DNA of 64,000 bases, taken from contig OY743181.1 of assembly GCA_963555705.1 (NCBI GenBank), positions 28,090,513-28,154,512 of the forward strand, written 5' to 3'. The notes under the pieces were generated by a model, which had not been told where the DNA came from, did not search any database, and was given only the letters and a program-made list of their open reading frames with translations. This document shows positions 1 through 11,760 of the stretch, piece after piece (the first letter of the stretch is position 1; the number at the start of each line of letters is the position of its first letter). Made by a program: the position numbers and the translations under genes. The DNA is from Ligustrum vulgare. Lineage: Eukaryota > Streptophyta > Magnoliopsida > Lamiales > Oleaceae.

Positions 1-1723
1 ATGTTAGACCCGATTTTTCAAGCTTAGCCAATTACCTCTCTCGAGTGAAATCAACCCTAATCAATTGGTCTAACCTACTATATCTCTATGTCGATTAAGG
101 CCCAATCAATTGCATTAACTCTTTGTGAAAATTGCTCAATGGATCATCTAGGGTTTAAGGTATATCTCTATCCTTAACAAGAACCTAGAGCATTTGTTAT
201 TTGGTCTAAAATGCATAATATCTCTCGATTATCATACACTTCACAAAACACATATTTGGTGATCAAGCAAACACATGTAATAATCTCAATAACAAACACA
301 CATGAAATAAGCATTTAATCAAATAGCAAATATTAAAATTAATCCAAACTAGGTTAAATTCCATCAATCATCCCAACGTGCAAAAGTTAGCTAAACATGC
401 GTTCGGAAATTAATAATAACATAAGGCAGTAAAATAAAACCCGGAATTAGAAATTGTGGAAATTGCATCAAGGTCCTCCAACTATCGCTTGAAGTGCAAA
501 TCAGTCCCTGCACTTTAAATCATTTGCAATTCAGTCCCTAGCAATGTTTATGTCTGAAATCAGCACTTCCAGCAACTCTTTCCTGGTTGCAGCAGTAATT
601 TCAGCAGTCCAGACCAGTAGCAGATTCCAGCTTCTTCTTCCTTCCTCAGCACAGCCTCCAGTTATCAGTTGCACAGGCAGCCTGCAATCTTCTTCCTTCC
701 TCAGCACAGCCTCCAGTTAAGCAGTTTCAATCACAAGCATCAGCAGTCAGCAAATCCTCCTTCTGGCTCTTCTCTCAACTGCACAGGTTTCTACCTCCAG
801 CAATAGCAGTTAATTAATTCAGCTGCAACAATCACCAGCTGCCCTTGTTCTCACAGCAGTCAGCCTGCAAATTTCCTTCAGCTTCAAACCAGCAGCTGCG
901 TTTTCTCAGCTCCAGCAGTAATACCAGCAGCGTTCCAGCAATCAGCAGCAGTTCAGGCGGTAAGCTCTCCTTCTTTTAACCATTAGCTGCTGTCACCAGC
1001 TCAGTTACCAGTCTGCAATTTCGCCTTCTTGCTGCCTTCTGTCTCAGCAACTCCGAGCAACCAGCAGTCTGTTTTTCTCTCCTTCCTCCTGCTGCTGTCA
1101 CCAGCAGTCCTCTATCTAAAAGAACCAGCAACTCCTCAGCAGCTACCACTTTCAGGCAGAAGCAGTAGCGGCTTCCTTCCCTCCAGCAGCAGTGTCTAAG
1201 TTGAGTCCCCTGGTTCCTCTCTCCTTTCCTATATGCTCCCTCCCGATTTGCTCTGGTTTGTGTGTGTATATATATGTATATCCCTGAATCTCCAGCGTGC
1301 CCCAACTCATCCACCAAGCTGCCCATGCTTTCTTCCATGTTTCCAGCCTGTTTTCTCTTCTTCCAACCTTGTTTCCAGCTTTTCCATCATTCCAGCCGAC
1401 ATCATGCGTTTATTCTATCTTTTTGCCATGCTTCACATGGTTTTCTGTCCAGCCCTATTTGTCAAATTGCACTTTTGGTCCTTCAACTTTTGAGATGTTG
1501 CAATTAAGTTCCCGAACTTTTGATTTCTTTCAATTAGGTCCTTGGACATCAAATTTGCTTATCTTTTAGCTCAATTGCACTCCAATCTTATCCATTTGCT
1601 TTCCAATTGAGTTTGTACCTAATTTTACAAGATAAACACAATTTATAAGTAGATATTTGCTCAATTTGTCAATTAAATTGTCTATTTAAAAGCACAATAA
1701 GTGTGTAAAACGCACACTTATCA
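1..1723 (-). mobile_element. Partial LTR of an Athila-like retrotransposon
   Basis: Bases 1-330 closely match 34889-35220, and 1466-1723 match about 35960-36216, which lie inside the complete solo LTR at 34593-36216, so this is an LTR of the same or a sister family on the minus strand. The LTR begins (minus strand) with TG at 1723 and its other end lies outside the window. The middle (about 370-1460) does not align with the solo LTR; it is rich in CAGCAG/TTCCAGC stretches. The element interrupts the acidic-repeat exon of the gene relic that starts at 1724. Small open frames here (for example 976-1338 minus) follow the CAGCAG composition and are not genes. Confidence 0.75.
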
Positions 1724-1970
1724 AGGCACCTCCTCCTGCGGCCCCCGAGGCACCACCTCCTCCTCCCCCCGAGTCACCTCCTCCTCCGGCTCTTGAGGCA
1801 CCACCTCCTCCGCCCTCCGAGTCACCTCCTCCTCCGACACCCGAGGCACCTCCTCCTCCGCCTCCCGATGCACCTCCTCCTCCACTCGAGGTACCTCCTC
1901 CTCCGCCCCCCGAGGCACCACCTCCTCCGCCACACGAGGCACCCCCTCAGTCGGCACCCCGTAGAAATCT
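1724..1970 (-). repeat. Degenerate minisatellite coding for EEEVPR-type repeats
   Basis: The plus strand is an array of CACCTCCTCCTCC variants in 15- and 30-bp units. On minus it reads as repeated acidic blocks such as EEEVPRV and EEEVTRR. It is the C-terminal part of the DUF1985-type relic and is truncated at the LTR boundary. Confidence 0.7.
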
Positions 1971-2263
1971 TGCTCCGTCATCCGAGCTATCATATCATCC
2001 AGCTCATCATGCTCTGGCATCATATATGAGGCTCCATGCCCATCTCGGAGCTCAACCCTATGGGCGTCGACCTTACCTCCGAGGGCGTCGACCTTACCTC
2101 GGAGCTCATCCCCAAGGGCATGCATCTCATCACGAATGACCCCCACCAGACGCTCAAACAAATCATTAATGTGAGGTACTGGGCGCTGAAAACAAAAATT
2201 ACAATTGACTATTTAACTCAAATATTATAACATGTAAATGTGATCATTAAAATACTATAGTTT

Positions 2264-3250
2264 ATTGAAAACTGAATCCATTAACATACCGGGGGAGTGG
2301 GGGAGCGTAAAGGTCTGTGAGATGCCCCCGGTGAATGGGATCTCATGAGCGGCGGGGACATGTCTCGTATTGGACTGCGTTGATCCTAGATATAACAAAA
2401 GTGGAAATTAAATGTCGAATATTGTTTATTTAAGATTCTACAAAATTTTCGACAGAGTCTCCTCTTAAAATTGGACTTAGCCACCCTATAAAGGGACATC
2501 AAAATGTCATAATAAAGCAAAAACATTCAACCACTCAACAACGACAATTCAAAACACCAACCACAACTCAATAATACTCCCATATCACCGACTGCTCCAA
2601 AAATAATTCTCAACTCAAAAACATATCAAATTCAAATTATAAATTCCAAATAATATAATAGGAAATAAACTAACCCCCAGTAAAATATTATAGCTTATTG
2701 AATCCATTAACATACCGGGGGAATGGGGGAGCATAAAGGTCTGCGAGATGCCCCCGGTGAATGGGATCTCATAAGCGGCGGGGACATGTCTCGTACTGGA
2801 CTGCGTTGATCCTAGATATAACAAAAGTGGAAATTAAATGTCGAATATTGTTTATTTAAGATTCTACAAAATTTTCGACAGAGTCTCCTCTTAAAATTGG
2901 ACTTAGCCACCCTATAAAGGGACATCAAAATTTCATAATAAAGCAAAAACATTCAACCACTCAACAACGACAATTCAAAACACCAACCACAACTCAATAA
3001 TACTCCCATATCACTGACTGCTCCAAAAATAATTCTCAACTCAAAAACATATCAAATTCAAATTATAAACTCCAAATAATATAATAGGAAATAAACTAAC
3101 CCCCAGTAAAATATTATAGCTTATTGAATCCATTAACATACCGGGGGAGTGGGGGAGCGTAAAGGTCTGCGAGATGCCCCCGGTGAATGGGATTTCATGA
3201 GCGGTGGGGACATGTCTCGTACTGGATTGCGTTGATCCTAGATATAACAA
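2264..3250 (-). repeat. Tandem triplication of one exon plus intron (period about 425 bp)
   Basis: The block CATACCGGGGGA...CTAGATATAACAAAAG starts at 2286, 2711 and 3137, a period of 425-426 bp. The copies are nearly identical, including the intronic stretch with TTTTCGACAGAGTCTCC. On minus each copy encodes LYLGSTQSSTRHVP followed by FTGGISQTF and ends at a GT donor just after the SPG codons. The units read in the same frame (2615-2824 and 3041-3250), so the duplication copied a splice-competent exon. Confidence 0.85.
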
Positions 3251-4459
3251 AAGTGAAGATTAATTATTTAAACCAAAAGGTAAAATAACAATCTAAAATT
3301 ACATTACATACCAGTCCACGCATGTAGTCCTGCTCCTCCTCTACGGTCGAAGTCGTCAACGCATGAAGGACTTCTAGCTAATATATTAACATTCAAACAA
3401 TTTATAAATCATGTGTCAAATATTATATTACATTAATAATAATTTATAAACGCTCACGTCAGGATCATCGAGGATAGCCGAAAGCTTCCTAGAAGTTGGC
3501 GCCTCTGTTGCTATCCAATTTAACATCCGAGGAAATCGCGTCCCCGTCTTAACTGCCCACCTGTCACCTAAGGCGGGAATTACCTCATATGCCCATATCT
3601 GTGAAACTTACAATTATTATGACGATGAAAAACATAATAAACTAATTCAAAATGAAAAGTTTAAAAATATTACCTGCAGAGCAAAAGGGAAGCCGTACGC
3701 ATCATACTTCCGGGGGCCCTTATTCACCTTGGGCATCGAATGAGTTTCTTAAATATCTTAACGGTATCGACATAAATTATAGACCCCCATGGATAGTTGT
3801 TGAAGGCTTCAATATCATTAACAAGTTCCAAACCATATAAGTCGATACCATTCTTTGCTTGCTTGCCTTCACGAAGCTCTCAAGAATATAGACCATGCAT
3901 AATTTCAATCTGTCCAACATATCGGGACAAGTCTTTATAGTATTCAAGAGCTCCTCCCTGTAAATGGCCCTTTGTTCTTCAAAGTATTTCAGATGAAGCC
4001 TCGATTTTGAACGTAATTTGGGCGTTTTTTTCGTTTCGCGATCACACTTTAATCCCGTGATGAGGGAAAACTCAAACCTCGAGAATGTGACTATCTTGTC
4101 ATCCCTGAAGCAAAAACTATATGCACCACCGTCTACTGGCTTCAGAAGTCGAAGTACCAAAGAATCTATAATCTGAGCCGAAAATTGCATCTTGGTCAAT
4201 TCCTTGAATCGCCATAGGAATGATCGCTTCAAGATATCTTGATGATACTCATCAAGAGTCTTTAGAACTTCGTCGAATTCACTTTCCCTGTACTGGGAAA
4301 CTTTAGCCGGAAGCCCTCTCAGTTCAAGACCAATAGCATACTCCATTTTGCAATAATTTCAAATGTTAAAATCAAAGTTCAAAAAAGTATGCCGCAATAT
4401 TTAGCCATTCTACATTGTAAACTACCGCACGTAAAAATGAACAAGTAGGAAAATTAAAC

Positions 4460-5640
4460 ATTAAAGGAAAAACTTTATTATTATTATTATTTTTTATTAT
4501 TATGGTTTATATATAAACATTATTAATTATTATTGTATTATTATTTTTATTATTAAAGTTGTGTAATTATAATTATAATTATTAATGTTATGAAACTATT
4601 GTATATATTTTTACATTTATGAAATTATAGTTCATATTTATTATTTCTAATTATTATGAAAAATATTAATAATTTTTTATCAATAATATTTAATTATTAT
4701 AATTATATTTAATATTTATTTTGATATTATTAATAAATTTCTTATTTGCATGATGAAATTATAATTACATATCTTATTTCTAATTATTGTGAAATTATTA
4801 ATTCATTTTTATTAAGAAATTATGAAATTGTAATTACATATCTTATTTGTAATTATTATTAACCAATTATGACATTATAATTACATTTTCCAACATTGTG
4901 AAATTATTAAATTTTTTTTACAATTATGAAATCATAGTTAGCCATTTGTTAATTCTAATTATATTTAGTAATGAATTTTTTTTTGTAATAAATATAAATA
5001 ATATTAAGAATAAAAAAATTATTTATAATTTTATAATTTATTTATAATGTAAAAAAAGATGTCGTCAAAAACTTTATTATTATTATTTTTATTATTATGG
5101 TTTATATATAAACAATATTAATTATTATTGTATTATTTTTTTATTTATTAAAGTTGTGTAATTATAATTATTAATGTTATGAAACTATAATATATATTTT
5201 TACATTTATGATATTATAGTTCGTATTTATTATTTCTAATTTTTATGAAAAATATTAATAATTTTTTATCAACAATATTTAATTATTATAATTATATTTA
5301 TTTTGATATTATTAATAAATTTCTTATTTGCATTATGAAATTATAATTACATATCTTATTTCTAATTATTATGAAATTATTAATTCATTTTTATTAAGAA
5401 ATTATGAAATTGTAATTACATATCTTATTTGTAATATTATTAACAAATTATGACATTATAATTACATTTTCCAACATTGTGAAATTATTAAATTTTTGTT
5501 ACAATTATGAAATCATAGTTAGCCATTTGTTAATTCTAATTATATTTAGTAATGAATTTTTTTTTGTAATAAATAATAAATAATATTAAGAATAAAATAA
5601 TTATTTAGAATTTTAAATTTTATTTATAATGTAAAAAAAG
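4460..5640. repeat. AT-rich tandem duplication, unit about 600 bp
   Basis: Sequence from about 4468 (AAAAACTTTATTATTATT...) recurs from about 5068 in the same order with few changes: TGGTTTATATATAAACA, TAGCCATTTGTTAATTC, and an end at AATGTAAAAAAAGATGT. Both copies are over 80% A+T and contain no coding sequence. The second copy ends where the CG-rich palindrome cluster begins. Confidence 0.85.
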
Positions 5641-5649
5641 ATGTACTTA

Positions 5650-5815
5650 GAACAGTCCGGTCGGACCAATTTCAAAATTGGTCCGGCCGCAAAAATGGTC
5701 CGGTCGGACCATTGAAAAGGTCCGGCCGGACCAAATAATCTGCCGGAACAAAAAAGGTCCGGCAGGACAAAAGGTCCGGTCGGACCTTTTTTAAAAGGTA
5801 TGGGTCCGGCCGACG
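5650..5815. repeat. Cluster of CG-rich palindromes (GGTCCGGYCGGACC)
   Basis: Six or more copies or half-copies of a GGTCCGGTCGGACC / GGTCCGGCCGGACC palindrome fall within 165 bp, set in very AT-rich DNA. One larger inverted repeat pairs GGACCAATTT with AAATTGGTCC. The open frame on minus here is a by-product of the repeat. It could be part of an unrecognised LTR; I see no TG/CA ends that would show this. Confidence 0.7.
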
Positions 5816-7665
5816 ACTTCATCTTCTTCCAAGCTTTTCAACAATGGTGGATCAAGAAAAATAACCCAAACTCGATTTACATAAGAAAAATTTCAAACTT
5901 CAAGCTATAAATCTAGGAATCAATGTTAAAAAAGTAATCTAACCTTGTCTAAAGTTTGAATCTTGAACAATCCGGAGTGAAGTTCTTCTTCTTTGCAACG
6001 ACCGAACTTCTATGGAGAGGAGACTGAGGAATTTCGCCGGACCCGAACAATACAAATGGTGAGGAGCCGGACTCTTTTGAATACTTATAAGGATATTTTA
6101 GACTTTGTAAATAATAAATCTATTTCGATTTTTCTTTTTAACTTACAAATGGGTCAAAGGGTATTTTGAAAAATGGGTCGGAGGATCCGACTATTGGCCA
6201 CTAATTCCTCAATCGAGATCACCTTCGATCTTGCGGGCCTCCTTTCGGAGCTCCTCCCAACCCGAGTCCTGTAGCATATCCATGCCTGTATTCCCTGAAA
6301 CTCGGATCTATTGTGGATCCGACCCGCTTGATCGAATGTATTCGCTTCAATTACGGTTCACGATCCGGATCGACATTCAATACAGTTGGAAAAGATTACG
6401 GGTATACGTGGGATCCGAAATGCACCAGTGTCAATCACGGCTACAGATTTTGAAGTTTCACCTTGTTAAATGTTAATATGTTATTAGCGCACCCATACGT
6501 TACACGGAACAATATATATGATTAAAAAGTGATTTGAAACATTGTGTGGTATTTATAAAACCAAAATTTGACTTTTACCAAAAACAGGCCAAGTATCACA
6601 TCTTGTTACTTTTACAATTTTTCAAGATACTTTTTTTTTACATATTAAATCAAATACTTTTCATACACTATTATATATATACATTTTCAAGTATATTTCA
6701 TAACCACCACCACCGTCCAAAACTTGCCTCTCACTCACAATGAGACCTATCTGTCAACAATCGCAATATATCAACGTACAGACACATCTCATGGATTTTC
6801 CTCAACCATTTTGACTAATGTCTACATATGTAATCAAAGTTCTGTTCCCTTGCTGTGGTGTCGTGTCCAGGTTCAAGGAATAATCAGCCTTTTTGTGGTG
6901 GAGTGTTGAGCTTTGGACCAGCACACTATTCGATGTCAGAATTTGAATTATTGGCAGAAGAGCTGTTAATGGGAAATTCTATAATTACCGGGGCTCTTCG
7001 CATGTCTATCAAAATGCTTCTCCAGTTCCAACAAACAAGAGGCTCGATGGTGGTTGATGCAGATGGTGGTAGTGGTTGATGCATGTGGTGATCGTGGTGT
7101 GGTGGTGGTTAATGCGGGTAATCGGTTGGTGGTTGATACGGTGGTAGGCAGTAGGAACAGTGCTATGGAGGTAGCTGCGGGAAGAATATGAACGTATTTT
7201 TCAAAAAAAATTTTAAAAAATTATTTGTGCAATTAACTCTAAAAATGTAGTATTGGAAGCAATTATAACAAGTCAAAATGAACTAAGCCCAAAGATAAAA
7301 GATTAAGCTCAATTGTTTATTTTTGAATATTTCATTGCAAATCAAACGCTACATTTCAAAAAAATCACTGCAACAAGAATCTAACTTAAATTATTGCAGA
7401 AATCACTCAAGAAACAAGGATCCTTTCACCTGAAGATTATATTAGTTCATATTGATTACTTTATGAATCTGTCATGTTTCATAAACAGCTAAGAAGCAGA
7501 ATTTTCTGAACCAATCTATGAGGCTTTCAATTATATATTCCTTCTACAACTAATCCCATTTACCTCAACAATGAACAGATTATATCTTCATAAGCGGCTT
7601 CGAAATTAAATTTATACAAGGCATCATCCCATACTTTCCAGCCTATTTAAGATTGATACTAGTTA
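5816..7665. other. No recognisable gene
   Basis: Mixed-composition DNA. About 7030-7170 is rich in GGTGGTGGTTGATG repeats. Short open frames (6231-6476, 6855-7079) have no domain I recognise and no matching splice structure. Confidence 0.4.
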
Positions 7666-7673
7666 ATGTTATG

Positions 7674-7851
7674 CAGTGTTCTAAAAAACGTAAGGCGTGA
7701 TGAAAACGGCGAGACTGAACTTCAAAATTAAGCGTGAAAAAGTCTAGCAATGCGCGAGCAAATCATGGTTAAAGCGTGACGAAGCGTGAAAGTCAAGCTT
7801 CAAACTTAAACGTACCTAAGCGCAAGCGTAAACGAATTTTTTAGAACATAG
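7674..7851. mobile_element. hAT-type MITE, 178 bp
   Basis: The left end CAGTGTTCTAAAAAACG and the right end (reverse complement CTATGTTCTAAAAAATTCG) form an imperfect terminal inverted repeat. It is flanked by a perfect 8-bp direct repeat, ATGTTATG, at 7666-7673 and 7852-7859, as expected for hAT. It is non-coding. Confidence 0.85.
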
Positions 7852-7926
7852 ATGTTATGTTATGTTCCCTTAACACTTTTGCTTGCTTGTTCCTAAATGC
7901 ATAGATTCATTTAATGAAAACACTAA

Positions 7927-8196
7927 GAGCATCTTTAATGGCTACTGTCTGTCCAATTTTAATGTCCATGTGGCAACAAAAAATTATTAAAATAATTCAA
8001 AAAGCATGCACAGGTCGAGACCAAGGTTTGTCTGCAGACATTGGTGGAGACTGTACTTTGCCATGTGTGCGTCTATCTCTTTCCTTTAGTTTTTTTTTTT
8101 TTTCTTGGACCTTCAATTTCTCTATCTTCCTTCACTCTCTCACCTTCAACTTTGCACTTTCAATCGCTGGACCGACAGTAACTATTAAAGATGCTC
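7927..8196. mobile_element. Tourist/PIF-Harbinger-like MITE, 270 bp
   Basis: The ends are GAGCATCTTTAATGGCTACTG and, reverse-complemented, GAGCATCTTTAATAGTTACTG. They are flanked by TAA at 7924-7926 and 8197-8199, the 3-bp target duplication typical of PIF/Harbinger MITEs. The open frame crossing it (7914-8210) is not a gene. Confidence 0.8.
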
Positions 8197-8199
8197 TAA

Positions 8200-10020
8200 T
8201 GTTTGAATAGGTCGGTCAGGTACTAAGGCATTTTATATATGCAAGTTGAGTTATAAGAATCAAGAGACAATCTTATAGCATAATAACTCAATTTTATACA
8301 AGAACACAAAACAAACTCGTAATAAACCAAAAACCATTAGGAAAATCCACAATAAAACAAATTAAGAAGATTAAAAATCTGAATTGCAAACAAATAATAA
8401 ATTCTCGAAATAGTAAAAACACATAACAGAGTATAAACGACCTAGAAGCTTCTCATAGCATCACTATTAATATGTTCAAGAGAATTTTTGACACATTTGA
8501 TTTCTCTCTATCCTCATCTCCATGACTTTGGTTTCTTCTCACTCTCTACTTGCTATCACGCTTTTTCCATCTCCTTCCATGTGAAGGCAAAAGGAAAAAT
8601 AAAACAAAAAAGAATGTACAAAGTCCTAGCTATATAAATAGCCCAACAAGCTCAAGTCAACAATAAAGAGCTTGTTTGATGGAGATCTTTGGAAAAAATT
8701 TGAATGTGGGAAAACGTGTGGTTAAAAAGATATTGAAAAGTGTGCAAGTGGTGGGCCCTACAAAGATGTGTGGTTGAAAATGGAGGGAAGTTTTAAAAAA
8801 CCTTCAGGGGCAAAATGCCTACAAAAGACAAGTCAAGTGAGCGCACACATTAGCCGCCCTGAGGTTCAGCAGAAAAAGGAAATCAAAAAAGGTCTGTACT
8901 ATTAAAATAGCCAAAAGGCGAGGCCAGTCATGAAAAGGCCAGAAAACGCGAGATAAACGAGCACAAAACAATAATCATAACCACCCTGAGGCTAAATCCG
9001 GAATCACACTCCTCAATAAAGAAGCATCATTGCCATAAGGTGAAGGCTTCAAGTCGTATAATGACAGTGTCATTCAAGTAAGACGCATTGTGCACCTCAA
9101 AGCCTCAGGACGCTTTTTAAACAATGGAGAATATAGCTTAATTCGGTTTTGTTCCTAATAAATGATAAGACGGACCACAAGTAAATGAGCCTTCTCTTGA
9201 CATCCTTCAAGTGCTGGCTTTTAACCACAGTTCTAAATTAGATTGTGTTAAAGATGTTCTCACAGGTTCCCTAATAAATTATGATAGCTTTTATCTCATA
9301 TATGCATAATCCTACATATGAATTTCTATGAAATGATATTTATTGAAGAGAAAATTTAGATCTATTACCTAAACCAGCAATTCCAGACTTCGGGTTCCAA
9401 GCATGGGCAGCTACTATATGGATCCAAAAACCGGGAAACGAATTCCTGAACATAAGCAAATATAGATACATGGAGCTCCTTACATTAGAGACCAACACAA
9501 TATACTCCTAGCAAGCTGCCGTGAAACATTGTAAAGAAGCAAAGTAATAATCTTTCATGAATAAATAAGCCGATAAAAGTAGACAGTCCAATCCATCAGC
9601 CTTTGTAGCAGCAGCAGCAGTAATTTAGCAAGAATTTAATTCATGAGTCATTCAATGTATCTATATAAAGAATGTTATAGCCAAATTATCGAGTACTTAT
9701 TTATTTGGATATTATAAAGATGATACAAGTCCAACAATATTGCTTTATCAGACACGATTTCTATAGTGGTAAAACTACAACAATTCCCATGAATCACAAA
9801 AGTTTGTTGTGTCTTTTGATACAGACCAGAACGACGTCCAAGCAAGCAATGCCCACCAATCACAAAAGCTTCATGGGATTCGGAATTTCCTTCTTATATG
9901 AGACATCATCAAGATATATGGAAAAAGATAATGGCGGTGACAGATAGATTAAAACCAATCATAAGAATCAAAATGAACAAGAATGGAATGATTCTACCAC
10001 AGAACTGAAATTTTTTTGTA
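8200..10020. other. Intergenic DNA and 3' flank of the epimerase gene
   Basis: No coding sequence recognised. About 9600-10020 is where the 3' UTR of the minus-strand epimerase gene must lie; several AATAAA-like strings occur but I cannot choose a polyadenylation site. A short CAG run is at about 9606-9620. Confidence 0.4.
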
Positions 10021-11328
10021 TTACTGTGCACTCCTCTTCCCACTACCATAGTAACTGAGATACCATTGAACGAATTTCTTCAATCCCGTCTTGAGATCTG
10101 TCGTGGGCTTATATCCAAGCTCCCTCTGAGCCAAGCTTATGTTAGCATGTGTGAATTGCACATCTCCATTCCTTGGCAACTTCATAATCATCCTCTTGGC
10201 CTTCACCTTGAGTAACCTCTCCAGAATGCTCACAAGATCTGAAACAGGTACAGGAGATGTGTTTCCCAAATTGTACACGCGTAACTGTGCTGGCCCCTTC
10301 TTCTTGCCACCACTACCAGTACTCTTCTCAGCGGTGTCCAATGCCCCCAAACAACCCTTCACAATATCATCAATGTAAGTGAAATCCCTTGCAACTGTGC
10401 CATGATTAGCTGCCTCAAAGATCGGAATTGACTTCCCCTTCAAAATATCTCTACTGAAAAAGAAATACGCCATGTCTGGCCTACCCCAAGGTCCATAAAC
10501 CGTGAAGAACCTCAATCCGGTAAGTGAAAGCCCATGTATATGGTTATATATATGTGCAATCTCCTCGCCAGCCTTCTTAGTTGCAGCGTACAAACTAGCA
10601 GGCTGGTCAGTCCGATCCTTCTCTGAAAAGGGTACTTTGGTATTTAGTCCATAAACAGAACTGCTTGAAGCCCACACAATAGCAGGCTGAGGATTTGCGC
10701 TCTTGCAAACCTCAAGCAAGCTAACAAGGCCTGCAATGTTGCTATGAACATAGGAGGTAGGATTTTCCATAGCATATCGCACCCCAGCCTGAGCAGCCAA
10801 ATGCATAACATGGGTAAATGGGACAATGTCGAAAAGTTTGTTCAAGAGAGCAACGTCATTGATATCACCCTCCACAATGTACACCCCGGAGCGCTCCAAG
10901 AGCGCCTGCCGCGCCCTCTTAAGGGCCGGATCATAATAGTCATTGAAATTATCAAGCCCAAGAACGCCATCCCCACGGCGCTTGAGGGCGGCCGAAACAT
11001 GGGTGCCTACAAAACCAGCAGCCCCTGTAACCAACACCGAAATCCCATTTCTTGACCTGATTTTAGCTGAGGTCCTGACCCTTTTTCCCCAAGCAGGACC
11101 ACCATAGGAGTTGGTTCTGAGGGACCTCCTATTGAGATCTGATGTGACAGGAGAGGAAGAAGAAGGTGATCTATAAAAGAAAACAAAGATCAAGCCAAGG
11201 AAAACAAAGGACCAGAAGGTGAGCTTGGCTAGAGATGAATGCATCCTCAGCCTATTGTATGGGGATTTCTCCATCTTAAATTTACCTGGGGTTGATGGGG
11301 TGCTATCAATGTGCTTCATCTGTGACAT
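10021..11328 (-). CDS. GAE: UDP-glucuronate 4-epimerase, GAE3/4-like
   Basis: It interconverts UDP-glucuronate and UDP-galacturonate, the donor for pectin synthesis. Plant GAEs are type II membrane proteins of the Golgi. The 435-aa intronless frame matches the family end to end. It has a short cytosolic tail with TPSTPGKFKM, one membrane segment (about residues 35-52, LTFWSFVFLGLIFVFFY), a stem, and an extended-SDR domain with the NAD-binding GAAGFVG (about 102-108). It also has HLAAQAGVRYA, the SSSSVYG serine motif (about 222-227) and the catalytic YAATK (Tyr247, Lys251). Length and lack of introns fit Arabidopsis GAE genes. The frame is open 33 bases upstream of 11328, but that extension begins with GTG; the ATG at 11328 gives the MSQMKHIDSTPSTPGK start that aligns with homologues. 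No frameshift or stop is present. This is the only intact host gene in the window. Confidence 0.96.
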   Translation of the reverse strand: MSQMKHIDSTPSTPGKFKMEKSPYNRLRMHSSLAKLTFWSFVFLGLIFVFFYRSPSSSSPVTSDLNRRSLRTNSYGGPAWGKRVRTSAKIRSRNGISVLVTGAAGFVGTHVSAALKRRGDGVLGLDNFNDYYDPALKRARQALLERSGVYIVEGDINDVALLNKLFDIVPFTHVMHLAAQAGVRYAMENPTSYVHSNIAGLVSLLEVCKSANPQPAIVWASSSSVYGLNTKVPFSEKDRTDQPASLYAATKKAGEEIAHIYNHIHGLSLTGLRFFTVYGPWGRPDMAYFFFSRDILKGKSIPIFEAANHGTVARDFTYIDDIVKGCLGALDTAEKSTGSGGKKKGPAQLRVYNLGNTSPVPVSDLVSILERLLKVKAKRMIMKLPRNGDVQFTHANISLAQRELGYKPTTDLKTGLKKFVQWYLSYYGSGKRSAQ

Positions 11329-11760
11329 TACTCTCTTAAATTCTGATGATTTGAGAAACACCCAGGTGGGAAATCCCTTGTATTGTTGGCTAATCTAATA
11401 ATTTTCTTGAATTTTCTCGAAATAACAGAACAAGTCTAGGGTTTGAAAAATGACATTAACAAAAAATAAAAATAAAAAATAAAAAATAAAAGGTTTCCTT
11501 CGCTAAATAACTGCACAAAATAAGAAAAATGTAAGAAAAAATACAGGTCGAGGAGCCTTGGAGGTGATGTTATGGAGGATTTTGATGCTTTATTGATTGA
11601 TGATATAAGCTTCTGGTTTCTTTGAGGTTCTGGAGGTGGGCTTTTTTATTTATTATTATTATTATTAAAATTTAATTTTCGAAGTTTGATCATTTTAGAA
11701 ATGGATTATTAGAGAGAGAGAGAGATAGAGAGAGAGATTTTAGGGTTGAATTAAAATGAG
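11329..11760 (-). promoter_or_regulatory. 5' leader and promoter of the epimerase gene, with GA/CT tract
   Basis: Upstream of the ATG at 11328. A GA microsatellite lies at about 11711-11736 (CT-rich in the gene's sense), a common feature of plant core promoters and leaders. AT-rich runs at 11465-11490 and 11645-11670 could hold a TATA element, but I cannot fix the transcription start. Confidence 0.45.

Larger units (their letters stand above)
1724..4346 (-). pseudogene. DUF1985-family gene relic (Ulp1/MULE-associated type)
   Basis: I do not know the protein's function; DUF1985 proteins are usually found in Ulp1-peptidase-bearing Mutator-like elements and in derived plant genes. Reading on minus, the first exon (from 4346) has the family's features: FSAQIIDSLVLRLL, then FSRFEFSLITGLKC, and in another frame a FNNYPWG motif near 3790. 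The frame shifts near 3870, and again before the next block (about 3655-3710). A later exon (about 3460-3600) includes IPALGDRWAVKTGTRFPRML, and another (about 3309-3385) includes VLHALTTSTVEEEQDYMRGL followed by a GT donor. Next come three tandem copies of one exon (2264-3250), then an exon encoding a heptad-like stretch and an acidic EEEVPR-type repeat (2188-1724). The last exon is cut by the LTR at 1723. The frameshifts, exon triplication and missing 3' end make it a pseudogene. No Ulp1 catalytic domain is visible. Confidence 0.65.

Noticed and set aside
1793..2029. Leu/His/Pro-rich plus-strand frame
   Set aside because: It is the complement of the acidic-repeat exon on minus, whose neighbours have proper exon structure.
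9606..9620. CAG microsatellite in the epimerase 3' flank
   Set aside because: Only about five units and outside the coding region; nothing suggests function.
11329..11361. Upstream extension of the epimerase frame
   Set aside because: The codon at 11361 is GTG, not ATG, and the extra 11 residues do not align with plant homologues; the start is taken as the ATG at 11328.
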